A stretch of DNA of 64,000 nt from positions 84,437,687-84,501,686 of the forward strand of contig CM066732.1 of NCBI GenBank assembly GCA_033961575.1. The letters are read 5' to 3'. Shown piece by piece: positions 36,345-48,180 of the stretch; position 1 is the stretch's first letter; the number at the start of each line of letters is the position of its first letter. Both the position numbers and the translations under genes were made by a program. The notes beneath the pieces are model-generated. The model searched no databases and was not told where the DNA came from. It saw only the letters and a list, made by a program, of their open reading frames with translations. Source of the DNA: Aselliscus stoliczkanus (Eukaryota > Chordata > Mammalia > Chiroptera > Hipposideridae).

Positions 36345-36650
36345 CTTCTCTTTCCTTGACCTTTCTAAGCCCTCCCCATCCTTCTACCCACAGCTCAGAT
36401 GACACTTCTTTCATAAAGCTGTTCTGCATCACCAGAAATCCACCCCTCTCCCCAGTTCCCCACTGCATTCAGTGTGTGTCCTTTCCCTCCTTCAGGCACC
36501 TAATTATATACTTGCTGGTGGTAAAAACAAACAAACAAACAAAATACACATTGTGGTATTTATCATGCCCTGCCTTGGATTTTAGCACTTTGGGACTTGT
36601 CTTTTATGAGATGCAAACTTCCCGAGGAGTAGGTGGTACTTGAATCACCT
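36345..36650 (+). mobile_element. L2 LINE 3' fragment
   Basis: ccacagctcagatgacactt, tttcataaagctgttctgca, ccttcaggcacctaattata and gatgcaaacttcccgaggag follow the L2 3' region. An (AAAC)n run lies at 36526-36543. Confidence 0.65.
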
Positions 36651-39600
36651 TGTCCTTATTTCTACCTCTCGTCTCATCTCCCTTTCCTCCACCTTCACCC
36701 CTGTGCATCCCTTTTCCTTCAGTACACACGCATAAATGTTCATGGCATGAACGGTGTTTGTGCCTTCAGATTTTTCCAGAAGAATGGAAGAGCCACACTG
36801 CTTCATGATCCCTCTCTCCTTCTCTCCCTCTCTCCCTCCACTTCCTCCCCTTAGAGTCCTGGCTGGGATTCAGTGAGCGGCAGTCCATTGCGAATGGACA
36901 CAAGGTTCACTCCCCATGTAGAGCAGCTTCCTTCACAGAGGGGGTCACTTAGTTTCTAGGTCAAACCCTGAGTCTATAATGCTGTTTTGGTCCATGATGG
37001 AGCAGGTGAGAAACTACAGGGTGACTGGACGCCAGAAACCTTGACCTCCACTAGAGAGCTATTTTAATGAGCATTTCCTCTGGACAAGCTGTCAGGCGGG
37101 AGCATTACCTGCCTCACAGGAGACTCCAGGCTGAGCTGTGATTCTTCCCAGGGACCTTTCTAAGGCTCCCAATGGGAAACATGCTATGTATTCTCACATA
37201 AATTTTCATTTACTTTGTTTTCTCAGCCACCAACTCTTTTCACATATATGAAAAGTAACCACTTAATTAGCTTTACTCTTTCAATTAAGATGAACTTCCA
37301 CTCATAACAATGCATGAAATATATTAGCTTTCAGCTTGGCTTATATTGTGGTAAACAGAGCTTGTTTTCATTAGAAGCTGATCTTGGTTCCGACTGTGTT
37401 TCTCCAAAACTTTCAAGCATGGTGGCCAAGATAATATGGATGGATGGAGGCTGTGGCGCAGTGTCGTGTGTACCTGTGGCTGAAACTGCAGCAAGGGGCT
37501 TTGGACAGTCACATTTTGAACACGCCTGAACAACTCTCTATGGAGAACTAAAAATGGAGGCTAGTAGTGTAACGAATTCCATTCTAACAAAAACGCAACA
37601 TCAGGACAGAAGCTCTGATCATCAGAATTGGAGTAACAATCCCTCTCATCAACTCCGGCTTTGACATACAGACTGCCCACCTTAGTTCAGACCACAGCCA
37701 ATAAATTTTCCTTGCACCATGAAAAGGAGAGAAGGAGCAAGCATTTCACCAAAGATGAAGCAGGTTCTCTCTCTCTTAAAAATTGCCATTACCTAAGATT
37801 TAAAGTTCCTTTTGGAGTACTCAGTAATTGCTCATTTTAGTTTGGGATTCTACAAATGCTTCCCTTATTTAGAGGGTAGCAGATTAGACCATGGAGATCT
37901 TCAGCACCTGCACATCAGCAGGACTAGGCACCCTGGCTCTCTTGGGTGGGTGCGGTGGTCTGCGGATTGCGGTGGTCTGTAGACAGGCTGTTTAAGGAAC
38001 AGAGTGCACACAGGGGTTCAGGCAGGTGCGGCTGGATCTGTTATGTCTGAACACTGTCCCTGTGAATTCTTCCCCCATCCCCTCATTGTTCCCATCAGTC
38101 AAGGAAAGATAAAATGGACATTCCTTTGCAGAATGAGCCTCTTTCCAAAGGAGCCCTCAGGGGAGGGGAGAAAGTGAAGGATTGTGGTCCAGCACAGAGG
38201 AAGATAAACAAATGTGGCAAGCAGAACTCAGTGACCTTTCCCGTAGTTCCTTTTACAGGGACAACACGATGGCTTGAGTCCAGACATAGAAGTCACTGTT
38301 CTCATTTGTCCATTTTCTCAGAAACCTGACCCAGTCACTGCTGCCATTTGCACCTTTATCCTCTTCCCCCTGGAATGTGGCTTTTCCACCATTCATTCTG
38401 TACTTCAGAGAGTGACTCTCAGCGCTTCCCCTCCTTCTCTCTGGGGTGTCTGTCTCTTTCTTCTCTTTCTTTGAGCCTCCCTTTAGAACCTGCCTCTGCT
38501 GGCTCTTCTGGCCTGTTGAACCTTCCATTAGCACTGAAATATAATTACCATTTCTTGCTCGACTTTTTTTCATCTAAATATAACCTGAAAACCCTTAAGA
38601 TGCAGAAACTGTATCGTATTTTGCCCAGAGTGCCAAAAAACTAATTAATAAGCAACGACAAGATCCGACTGCAATATTATCAGGGAATACATTTTCATTT
38701 GAGGGAGTCTCATGCATCCTAAATTGAAAATGTTTGATAATTCCTCACAAATTTGGCTGAAGTTTCCCTTTGCGCTACCTACTGTGGAAAACTATTTGCT
38801 GAGCAAATAAATAGAATGATAATACTATGTACAAAAAAGGTTTAACCTATAAAAATTTTTTTAAATTGGCAGTTTAGGACTAGTCATTTGCTTTCAAACA
38901 GCATACTTCCTTTGTGTTCTTTAAATTAGATTCAGTACAGCAATGTCGTAAAATGAGTGGTACAGAGGTATATCACAGATCCTTGGGAAGGGGGGACGGA
39001 GTATAGGCTGGACGGCCAAGGAAAGTCTGTGGCAGAGGGAGTATCTGCAGGCAGCCTGTGAAGGATCGGCACGATTTAGATTTTCAGGAGGTGGCCCTAG
39101 AGGCACCCCAGGCTGAGAAGTCACCGGAAGCAGAGGGGTGTGGACAGGGTAGCCTAGGATGTATGCGAGGCCCTGGGAGGAGTTTGGCCTTTTGGTGGTA
39201 TGGAGTCCCTAGTGGAGTCAGCCTGCAGGTGTTAAGTAGAAAGTGAGGCTGGATAGGTGGGAACCAGCCAAGCATTCAGTACTCAGGGACACTTAACGGT
39301 CCGTCGCATTGTCTTACTGAAAAGAATCAAACATTTGTTTTTCTAAAAATAAGTTCTGTAATTTAGACTTGGCTATCAGGGCTTCTAAGTGGTTTTACCC
39401 ATCAGGATAGCATCTTCTGCATGTGACAAGGTAATTGACAATAATGGGAAGGATTTGTACCCAGAGCCATTTGCACAGACTTCTTTCTAAATGTGAGGAT
39501 CTAGAGATGATGATGACCTGGTATCGAAAAGGCAGCCTCAGCAATAAACCTGGGGTGGATGTTGGCTTACCCTGTAGAACTCTCAATGACATTGATGTCC

Positions 39601-40350
39601 TTAGCAGAGGAAGCACATAGCAGAGAAGCATTAATTCTATCCTCCTAACAACCACCTAAAGTGGCCTTTATGACGTGTGCTAGTCATTTCCTCAAAGTCT
39701 ACTTAGAATTGGCACAGTTTTGCTGGTGCTTATGGTTTTGTGATGGCTGTGTGATCTATGCTATACAGAGTCACAAGTGCCTTTGGAAGTCCTAAATGTA
39801 CATGCTAAGCATCATATATGGTTCGTGACTACAGGTGTGAAGTCACAGCAGCCAAGAAAAGATTCAATAAAAAGATACTTGGGTAACCATGGCATGTTAC
39901 TTTCCTTGTAATTCGTGCCAAAATAGGTTTGCATTGCCAGGCACAAATTCATTTGTCTTTTACACTTTTTTATATTTTCCTTTTCATTCTATTCATGAAT
40001 GAGTATCCTCTGAGGCCCACTTGGACTTCTCATTCATACTAGAGATAGTCTAGGGGTCTATGGATTAGTTGATAGACTAAAATTTAAGTTTGAAGAAGTG
40101 AATCTTTTTGGGAATCTTAGCCAAGTTAAGTTTCTCTGTTTATTTGTTTCATACTGATAGTTCCTGAGAGTTTTCCATCCTCACTCAGTGCTGAGTGATG
40201 CTAAAGGCTCAGCAAAGGTTAGTTAAGGAATGGTTCTGTTGGCCATGGAGTTGTCAGCCTGTGGAGTTGGATGCAGAAAAGCTGGCACAAATTTGTATGT
40301 GGTCTAGAAAGTTCTCCATAAGGATGTTTGAAGAGATAATCAGAAAGTTG
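36651..40350. other. No recognised feature
   Basis: 3.7 kb without a repeat I recognise, which is unusually long for this window. Includes a pyrimidine-rich patch (tctccctctctccctccact) near 36821. Confidence 0.45.
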
Positions 40351-40362
40351 ATCCAGTTAGCT

Positions 40363-40473
40363 TTTTTTTTTTTTTTTTTGAGGGCAGTGTCACTGGCCCT
40401 CATATGTAGGACCCAAACCAGGGCTGCTGGCATCCCAAGCCAGCTCTTAAGCACCGCATCACTCGACCGGCCA
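40363..40473 (-). mobile_element. Short-form tRNA-derived SINE
   Basis: T-run then gagggcagtgtcactggccc to actcgaccggcc. Near-perfect duplication atccagttagct / atcctgttagct on the two sides. Confidence 0.9.
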
Positions 40474-40485
40474 ATCCTGTTAGCT

Positions 40486-43484
40486 CTTAATACAGCAAGG
40501 AGGAGGCACCAGATTATAGGTAAAGACCCTCAGGTAGATGCAATGCCTGGTATCTCACTTATCCCAGAGAGTCAGGATCTTACAAAGTTACAGCCTCTAA
40601 TGAGTGAGGTGAGTATTTTGAATCCATGGTCCTAGGCAGTGATATTTCAATGGACTAGAACTTAGGTTATGGGAAGACATCAGAGTTTCTGAGTGAGTGA
40701 TGTTAACATTAGGAAAACATGATCCAGTCTCATCATAAGCCCTCCAGGCACTATCCAGTAGTGAGCTTTGGCTAAAAAGCAGCCACATGGTACAATGGCC
40801 CACATGATGGAGATGAGACCTTTTATCATTTGCTTTTGTGGGTAGTAATTCATCTGGTTGCTGTATTATGTGAGATCTGGTGACCTTTGGACCCTTCACA
40901 TTGTCATCTGGCGCTTTCCTGATGTACAGTTTGACAGAATAAGACCTACGGCACATCTTCATCCTCTCCATGGCAATGGTTAAAACCATGATAAACTCCC
41001 AATTACACCTACACAGGTAGACCTCATGCAAAGCCTTTAATTTTGTATCTTTATTTCCAGCACCTCCCTTGCACTTTCAACAACCCCATCTCCTGATATT
41101 AAAAGCCTTCATTCAACAGGTACTCAGTATTGATGCTTCCTATATGCGTGGAGCTCTGCTAGATAGATCACTGTACTTTGTTTGCAAGTGAGGGCTGGAG
41201 AAGGATAGAAGCAGAAAACTTGCCTGTACAGTATTAAATTAGTTAGTGAAGATAGGAAATAACCTTTCTCCCTCAAGTAGCTCAAAATAGGCTTATATTT
41301 ACCATACAGAAATAGTGGCAAAAAGGACATAGTAGAATACAAAAATATTGGTGTGGCTTGTAGAGAAAAAATAAGTTTAAAAATGTCAATTACACTGTAT
41401 CGGCCATTTTTAAACTGTGCTACTTAGGTCTGGCTCCATGCCTAACAGGAAACATGGAGAACTCAGCTAGCGTCCATGGAGACACATTGGACAGGAGGTG
41501 GAGATTGAAAAAGGAGACTTATCTGGGAAGGCTCAAAAAACTGTAAAGGTTTTAACTAGGAGAAAACTGGAGACTTCTTAACTGATAACTTTTAAGGATA
41601 TAAAATGCAAATCACTTTAATTATAAACCAGGAAGAGAATTTCTCATCAATAAGCTTTTTAACTATTAGGGTGAGTAGTAAATTATTATTATGGAGGTAA
41701 AAGAAGTTAGAAAAAGAATTTGTGTAAAGTAGCTGGTAACTTGCCAAAAAACAGGACATAGATAGAGAATACACTTCTGGATACATCTTCCAACTCTATA
41801 ATTCTGTATTACCTTGATTATATAGACAAATGTGCAAACCACACATCTAAAATCAGTTCAGTGAGCTTTAATTATGTCAAATTGGTGAAACAGACTGAAC
41901 AGAACTTTAGCTTGTACATTAGAAAAATGCAAAATATTGCTTTTAAGGAACCAATAGAAGTCTTACTTTTTAGTATTTTGATGATTATAAGTGCAAAGTT
42001 TAGTTTTAAAGCTAATATCGATTCCCTTGCAAGGCAAAATTGGTGATTTCTGCCCCGAATTTTAGTCAACGTAGACTAAAATTTGGGTATCAAATTAATT
42101 TCATGCAAATGGTTTGAGAATTCAGTAAGTAGGCCCACTTACTGGCATGCATGCTCCTTCAATAAATGTATTTTCTGCCTCACACAAACCATCTCTCTCC
42201 ATGGTGCTATTCGTTTTGTTTGTTTGTTTGTTTGTTTGTTTTGTTTGTTTGTTTGTTTTAATGTAATGGCTTTACTTTCATAGTAGAAGATGCACAGTGA
42301 CATCCAATAAACCGGAGGAATTGCACTCCATGATGTCTACTCCCAGGGGTTAGGTAAGTCCTCAGCTCTATCCCAGAGCCCCATGGGGACTGAGTTTAGT
42401 AACCACATTCAGCATTCACTGAGAGCAGCAGCTTCTCTCTTTGGCAGATGGTGATTCTGTCTGCTGTCTGATTCAGACTGGCCTGAGCAGAATAGCCTCT
42501 GGTCTAAACTGTTAGTCTGAGGGAGAGGACAGATACCATGGGACAAGCCAGTAGATGCCTGCAGACATCGTGACCAGCTGAGTTCCAAGAAGAGCTCATG
42601 TATCAATAGTTGTGCCTCATCTCCTGAAGACAGCTTCTCCTCCAATTATGGCCTGACTAATGTGGAACTAGTCAGTGGGGAAGTGGATAGGGAAAGCTGA
42701 GCATATCGCCACTCACTCAGAGGATCAGGCGCTTTACTCCTTTTGCTCTGAATCTTCATCAAGGCTGTGATATTGAAAGATCCCCAGGGATTTCTCTTCA
42801 GCAGGAATCATTTAACACAAGTGGCATCATTTATTTCGGAAATGATTCCTGGGCTGTTACATAAATACTAATGAGGTGCATAACAATGTGATTCACCCTG
42901 GAGTTTGCAACCAAAGTCAGAGGTGCTGGCTTTCTGTGTGAGAGAAGCAGCTCTTAGCCACATGCTAGATTTTATAATCAGGTGTGCCTGGTTATTCTCT
43001 CTCTTTTTTTTTTCTTCCCCCTGCATTTCCTTAAATGACCCCAGATAGAAAACCAGACACGGCCAAAAGAGAGTAGGATGGGTGAGATTATTACTAACCA
43101 CAGTCATCTGTACATATATCAAATCCTTAATTGTTTCTCATAGGAATGGAGATATTTCTTGTGATGCATATTTGAATTAGGACTCTGAGTCGGGCACCAT
43201 ACCAGGTGCTCTGAAATATGCAAAGACATAATCTTTTATTCTCCAGATATTTATAACCTGGTAGATGAGCTAGCACATACAGATAAATAAAAATATAAAC
43301 CAGAGAGTGCTCTTTGTGCTGACACTTACAAAATGTGATGTTCAATAAATAAGGGCCTGCGGTACACTAGGCATTAGGGTACAGAGATAACTGGGACTTG
43401 GTAACTGACCTTGAGGATTTCCTCTGGGGGGTCGATAGTTATGGAGAGTGGGCCAGATAATCCCCTTTTCTCTCTATCTCCACT
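40486..43484. other. No clear feature except a (GTTT)n tract
   Basis: The 144-residue minus frame at 40597-41031 shows no domain. 43190-43420 may be an old repeat. Confidence 0.45.
42213..42260. repeat. (GTTT)n microsatellite
   Basis: About 11 gttt units with one tgttttg break. Confidence 0.93.
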
Positions 43485-43815
43485 ACTGCTATCTGGTCTA
43501 AGCCATGGTCACCTCTCCTGGACTACTGCAGTAGTGGTTTGCCTGCTTTCATGCACACTCCTGCCATGACCTGCTTGCCCTACAGTAGTTGGCTAATACT
43601 TTTTAGAATGTAAATCAGATCTTACTACACTCCTGTTTCATGCTTACAAAGCCTGTACACCAGGGCCTTCATGACCTGGGACTTGCTTGCAGCCATGACC
43701 TCATTCATCCTTTCCTTTCCTCAGTATTTCACTACCCTGGTCTTCTTTCTCTTTCTTGAACATGTCAAGCTCTTTTCTGCCTTTGAGTTTTGGCATTAAC
43801 TGTTGTGCCCCAAAG
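43485..43815 (+). mobile_element. L2 LINE 3' fragment
   Basis: ctggactactgcagtagtgg, gaatgtaaatcagatcttac, agggccttcatgacctggga and gaacatgtcaagctcttttc follow L2. Confidence 0.7.
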
Positions 43816-44377
43816 CCTTATTGTGCCCAAAGAATGCCTGAAGGGGTGTGTCTAGATTATAGAGAGTGGTGAAATGAAACAAGGAAGATGAAAATAGATT
43901 TATTTTTTAAAGCCATTGGGTTTTATAATTTGGAGGCATTTTCATGGGGTGGTTTCTGGAGAGTGGTAAGGGGGCAGGGAGGTGATGGGTTAAGCTGTGA
44001 GTGAGTGAGTAGTAAAGCAATCAAGGAACTCAGCACATGTAAACTCTTTTCTCTCACCATCATATTTCTCAAAAGAATGCAGAGGTTTTGAGGACTGGCT
44101 TTGTCAATAGCAAATTCTCATAGGCAAGCAAAACAAAACACTAAGGATGCTCACAGGCAGAGTGGAAAGAAGTCTGAAAAGAGGGAGCAATGGAAGCTTC
44201 TAAGAGGAGGGGTAATTGGAGAAAGGTTCCAGAAGAGATGAGCCGGAAGAAGACCATGAACTCAACTGCAGAATTTTGCAAATAGGATATATTTGTACTT
44301 CTACTTCCAAGTCCCACAGGTAGATTTTTTTTTTATCAAAGAAAGTGTCAAAATTGCATGGAATAAATTCCCTTTTA
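43816..44377. other. No recognised feature
   Basis: Purine-rich intronic sequence. Confidence 0.5.
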
Positions 44378-44742
44378 TTATGGACTGAATCTTTATGTTC
44401 ACCCAAAATTCCTATATTGAGACCCTAAACAGTGTGATAGTATTAGGAGGTGGGCCTTTGAGAGGTGATGAGTGTGAAGCCTTCATGAATAAGATTAGTG
44501 CCCTTATACAAAAGAAGAGACCCCCCCACCCCACCCCAGAGCTCTCTCTCCCCCTTCTGCCATTGAGGACACAGTGGAGGAGACAACTGTGGACCAGGAA
44601 GTGGGATCTAATCAAACATTGTATCTGCTAGTGCCTTGATCTTGGACTTCCCAGCCTCTCCAGAACTGTGGGAAATAAATTTCAGTGGTTTAAGCCTCCT
44701 CGTGTGATACTTGGTGATAGCAGCCCAAATGGCCTAAGTCAA
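44378..44742 (+). mobile_element. Old solo LTR, MaLR-like
   Basis: ttatggactgaatctttatg, gtgatagtattaggaggtgg, gcctttgagaggtgatgag, cttgatcttggacttcccag and ccagaactgtgggaaataaa, ending ggcctaagtcaac. Includes a poly(C) stretch at 44521. Non-coding. Confidence 0.75.
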
Positions 44743-44909
44743 CTTCCAAGTTTACATGTTGTCTCTCTGATTGTGGGGAGTGTGATTTACTCACTCATAG
44801 TAACCTTGGAATGCACTAGGTGGGATAAATGCTGAGATATATCTATCAGTGTTGTGAATTTCAAATTGGTAGTGCTTCTCAAACCCTGTCATAATTATCA
44901 TCGTCATTC

Positions 44910-45108
44910 TTATTGGTTTACTTTTATTAAGGTATAACTTACATATTGTAAGGTTTACAAATCTTAAGTAAATTGAGGTTTTCGCGTGAGTATAAGCCAA
45001 TATAAGCATCACCCATATCAACATATACAACCTTGCTAGCACCCCAGAAATCTCCCTTCTAACTCCATCAAAGGTAATCTCTATTTGGCTACAATTGCCA
45101 TGGATTTT
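44910..45108 (-). mobile_element. Old L1 3' fragment
   Basis: ttattaaggtataacttaca and the following text are the reverse of an L1 3' end. Separated from the longer L1 to its right by a SINE. Confidence 0.6.
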
Positions 45109-45112
45109 TTTT

Positions 45113-45257
45113 GTGTGAGGTTTTTTCGTTTTGGTTTTTGTTTTGTTTTTCCCCCCCTAAAGAGGGCGTAGCTCTAAGTGGCCTATGCAGGGATTGAGCT
45201 GGCAACCTTGCCGTTCAGAGTGCACACATTAACTAACTGAGCCATCGCATTGCCTGT
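45113..45257 (-). mobile_element. Short SINE with a Rhin/VES-type tRNA head
   Basis: On the minus strand it reads gcgatggctcagttagttaa, gcaaggttgccagctcaatc and then ggccacttagagctacgccc with a T/C-rich end on +. Its head resembles the Rhin-1 head rather than the more common SINE of this window. It lies between two old L1 pieces. Confidence 0.7.
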
Positions 45258-45267
45258 TCTGTTTTTC

Positions 45268-46945
45268 AACAGTTTTATTGAGGTCTAATTGACATGCAGG
45301 AAACTTCACATATTCAAATGGTAAAATTTGGTATGTTTTTACATGTATACACCCATGAAATCATTATCACAATCAAAATGAAGAACCTATGGATTAACCC
45401 CCAAAGTTTCCTTTGTCATCCCTTCTTGGCCACCAGCATTCCCAAATCCCAGCCCAGATCTACAGACAACCACTAATTTGCTTTCTGTCCCATATATGGG
45501 TTTACATTTCCTAAAATTTTATATCAATGGAAGCATAGAGTATGTGTTCTTTTTTGGTTTTCCTTTCACTCAGCATAGTTCTTTTGAAGTGGATGTTTGG
45601 GTTGTTTCCAGTTTGGGGCTATTACACATAAAGCTGCTCTGAATTCCAAGCTAACATTTTGTATGATCAGTCTTTCAAATTTCAGCCATTCTAATAGGTG
45701 TGTAATGTTACCTTGCAGTGGTGTCAGTTTCCATTTCCCTAATAACTAATGATGTTGAGCATCTTTTCATGCACTTTTTTTACATCCACATCTTTTTTAG
45801 TGAAGTGGTTGTTCAAATCTTTTGCTCATTTTTAGGAAACTGGGTTTTTGGGTTTTTTTATTGAGTTTCAAGACTTTTTACAAATATTCTCTGGATATAA
45901 GTTCCTTACCAGACAGCAATTTGCAGATATTTTCTCCCAGTTTATGGCTTGCCTTTTCACTCTCTTGAAGAGCAGAAGTTTTGCATTTTGATCCTACTTA
46001 ATTTATTTTTTCACAAATTGTGCTTGTAGTGTCATATCTGAGAAGCCTTGCCTAGCCCAAGCTTACAAAGATTTATTTCTATATTTTCTCCTAAAAGTTT
46101 TACAGTTTTAGGCTCTTACATTTAGGTCTCTGATCCATTTTGACTTAATTTTTGTATGTGATACAAAGTATGGGCTGAATTTTTTTTTTTTTTTTTTGCA
46201 TTTGGATATCCAATTGTTCCAGTATCACTATATAGATATAGATATAGATATAGATATAGATATACATATACATATACATATAGATATACATATAGATATA
46301 CATATAGATATAGATATGAGAGAGAGAGAGAGAGGCACCGTCTTTGCACTTTTGTTGAAAACCAATTTTCCATATATACATAGGTCTTTTTCTGTGTATA
46401 TAGACCTAGTCCATTGATCTGGGTCTGTCTTGATACCAATATCACAATGTCTTGATTAGTTTAGTCTTATAACAAGTCATTTAATCAAATAGTGTAAGTC
46501 TTTCAACTTTGTTGTTTTTTTCTTAGAGTTATTTTTGCTCTTTTAAATCACTTGCATTTCCATATGAATTTTTATAATCAATTTGTCATATTCTACTAAA
46601 AAACCTGTTGAAATTTTATTTGAGATAGCATTAAATCTGTAGATTATACTGGGGAAAATTAACATGTTAATAATGTTGAGTCTTATAACTCATGACCACA
46701 ATATATCTCTCCATTTGAATTTGTAGATCAATTTCGAGGTTATTGCTATTCTTAACAATATTAGTCTTCCAATCCTTGAAGACAAGATGTTTTTACATTT
46801 ATTGAAGTCTTCAATTTCTTTCAATAGTATCTTGTAGTTTTCAGTATACAGGTCACGTACTTCTTTTGTTAAGTGTGTTCCCAGGTATTTTATTCTTTTT
46901 GATGATATTGTAAACGGAATTTTTCTTTGTTAGCTAATTAGCTAT
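45268..46945 (-). mobile_element. Long old L1 copy, ORF2 remnant, antisense
   Basis: Plus-strand text reads as reverse-complemented L1: ttttattgaggtctaattga, then cctaataactaatgatgttg, gttccttaccagacagca, ctgatccattttgacttaat, ccattgatctgggtctgtct and cttttgttaagtgtgttccc. Many stops. Interrupted by a microsatellite near 46230. Opposite to STXBP6. Confidence 0.85.
46228..46336. repeat. (TATAGA)n/(TATACA)n then (GA)n microsatellite
   Basis: Six-base units tatagatatagatatag and tatacatatacata followed by a short GA run. The 107- and 78-residue frames here are repeat translations. Confidence 0.93.
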
Positions 46946-46947
46946 TG

Positions 46948-47405
46948 TATGAGTGTTAGTTGGGATTCTCCCAAGGAACAGAACCAGTAGAATGTTTGTA
47001 TAGAGAGGGAAAAAGGAATTTAAAAATATATATATATTAATATATATATATTGAAAAATATAATACATATATAATTCACTCATGAGTTATTGAGGCTGTC
47101 AAGTCCAAAATCTGCAGGGTGAACTGACAGGCTAGAGACCCAGGAAAGAACCAATACTGGAGTTCAAATCCCAAGATCATCTGCTGACATAATTTCTCCT
47201 TGCTCTGGGGAAGTCAGTCTGTTGATTTATCCTAGCCTTCAGCTGATTGAATGAGGCCCACTCACATTATGGAGTGCAATCCACCAATTTAAATGTTAAT
47301 CTTAACCAAAACACCCTCACAGAAACATCCAAAGTCATATTTGACCCAATACTTGGGTACCATGATCTTGCCAAGTTGACACATGAAATTAATCATTATC
47401 ACAGC
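46948..47405 (+). mobile_element. LTR-like old interspersed repeat (family not named)
   Basis: Begins tgttagttgggattctccca, contains aagtccaaaatctgcagggt and gattgaatgaggcccactca, and ends acatgaaattaatcattatcaca, so it has TG...CA ends. It is a familiar mammalian interspersed sequence whose family I cannot name with confidence. A (TA)n tract sits at 47024-47060. Confidence 0.55.
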
Positions 47406-47409
47406 TAAG

Positions 47410-48180
47410 ACTCTCTGTTTTGTTATTTTAGTGATTTGCTCTAGAGTTTATGGCATACATCTTTAACTTAACATGCTTTACCTTCAAGTGATGTAATACT
47501 ACTTCATGTATAGTGTGGGAACCTTCCAATAGTTCACTTCCCTTTCTCCCATCCTGACCTTTATGTTATTATTGTCATACGTTTTACATTTTCATATGTT
47601 ATAAACTCCATACAACGTTATCATTTGGAAGCAAAACTAGAGCATTTTTCAGTCTACGGCTAATTATTCCATACCAGTGGGGCAAGATCCTGCTGAGTAT
47701 TCTACCTAATGCCCCCTGACCTTGAGGTTTTCCAGTCTGGCTGGTAGGAACAGGCACTACTCCCAGCCCTATGTGAACACAGGGTACTGTTTCCTCTGTT
47801 CATTTTGGATGGTTCTTTCTCTAGCCTCAGGTAATCTCACACACAGGAGGTGAGAAGTGCTCAGCTACATACTCAAGGGCGAATTTCTGCAGATCTCTGG
47901 AGGTCTCTTTTCTTCATTACTCTGTCTTGAGAATTTTAATCACCTTGGTCTCCCTGGGTTCTCAGCTCTGTCTCTTCAACTCAGACCGGCAGTCTGCCAG
48001 CCTCTGCCTGGGTTCCTCCCCTTCGCACCACAGCCTGGAAAGCTCTCCCAAAACAGTAAACTATTGCAATCGTAGGGCTCACCTCGTTTGTTTCTCATCT
48101 CAAGGGGTCACTATCTTTCATTGTTTTATATATTTTGTCCATTTCTGGTTGCTTCAGGCAGAAGGGTGGACATAACGCTT
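47410..48180 (-). mobile_element. Old L1M-type fragment, antisense
   Basis: Text such as gatttgctctagagtttatg, gttattattgtcatacgttt, ttcactcccag-like stretches and tatattttgtccatttctgg is the reverse of an ancient mammalian L1 5'/UTR region. Orientation and exact family are tentative. Confidence 0.5.

Noticed and set aside
40597..41031. 144-codon minus-strand frame
   Set aside because: No recognisable domain or splice boundaries; a frame this size is expected by chance in 64 kb of six-frame sequence.
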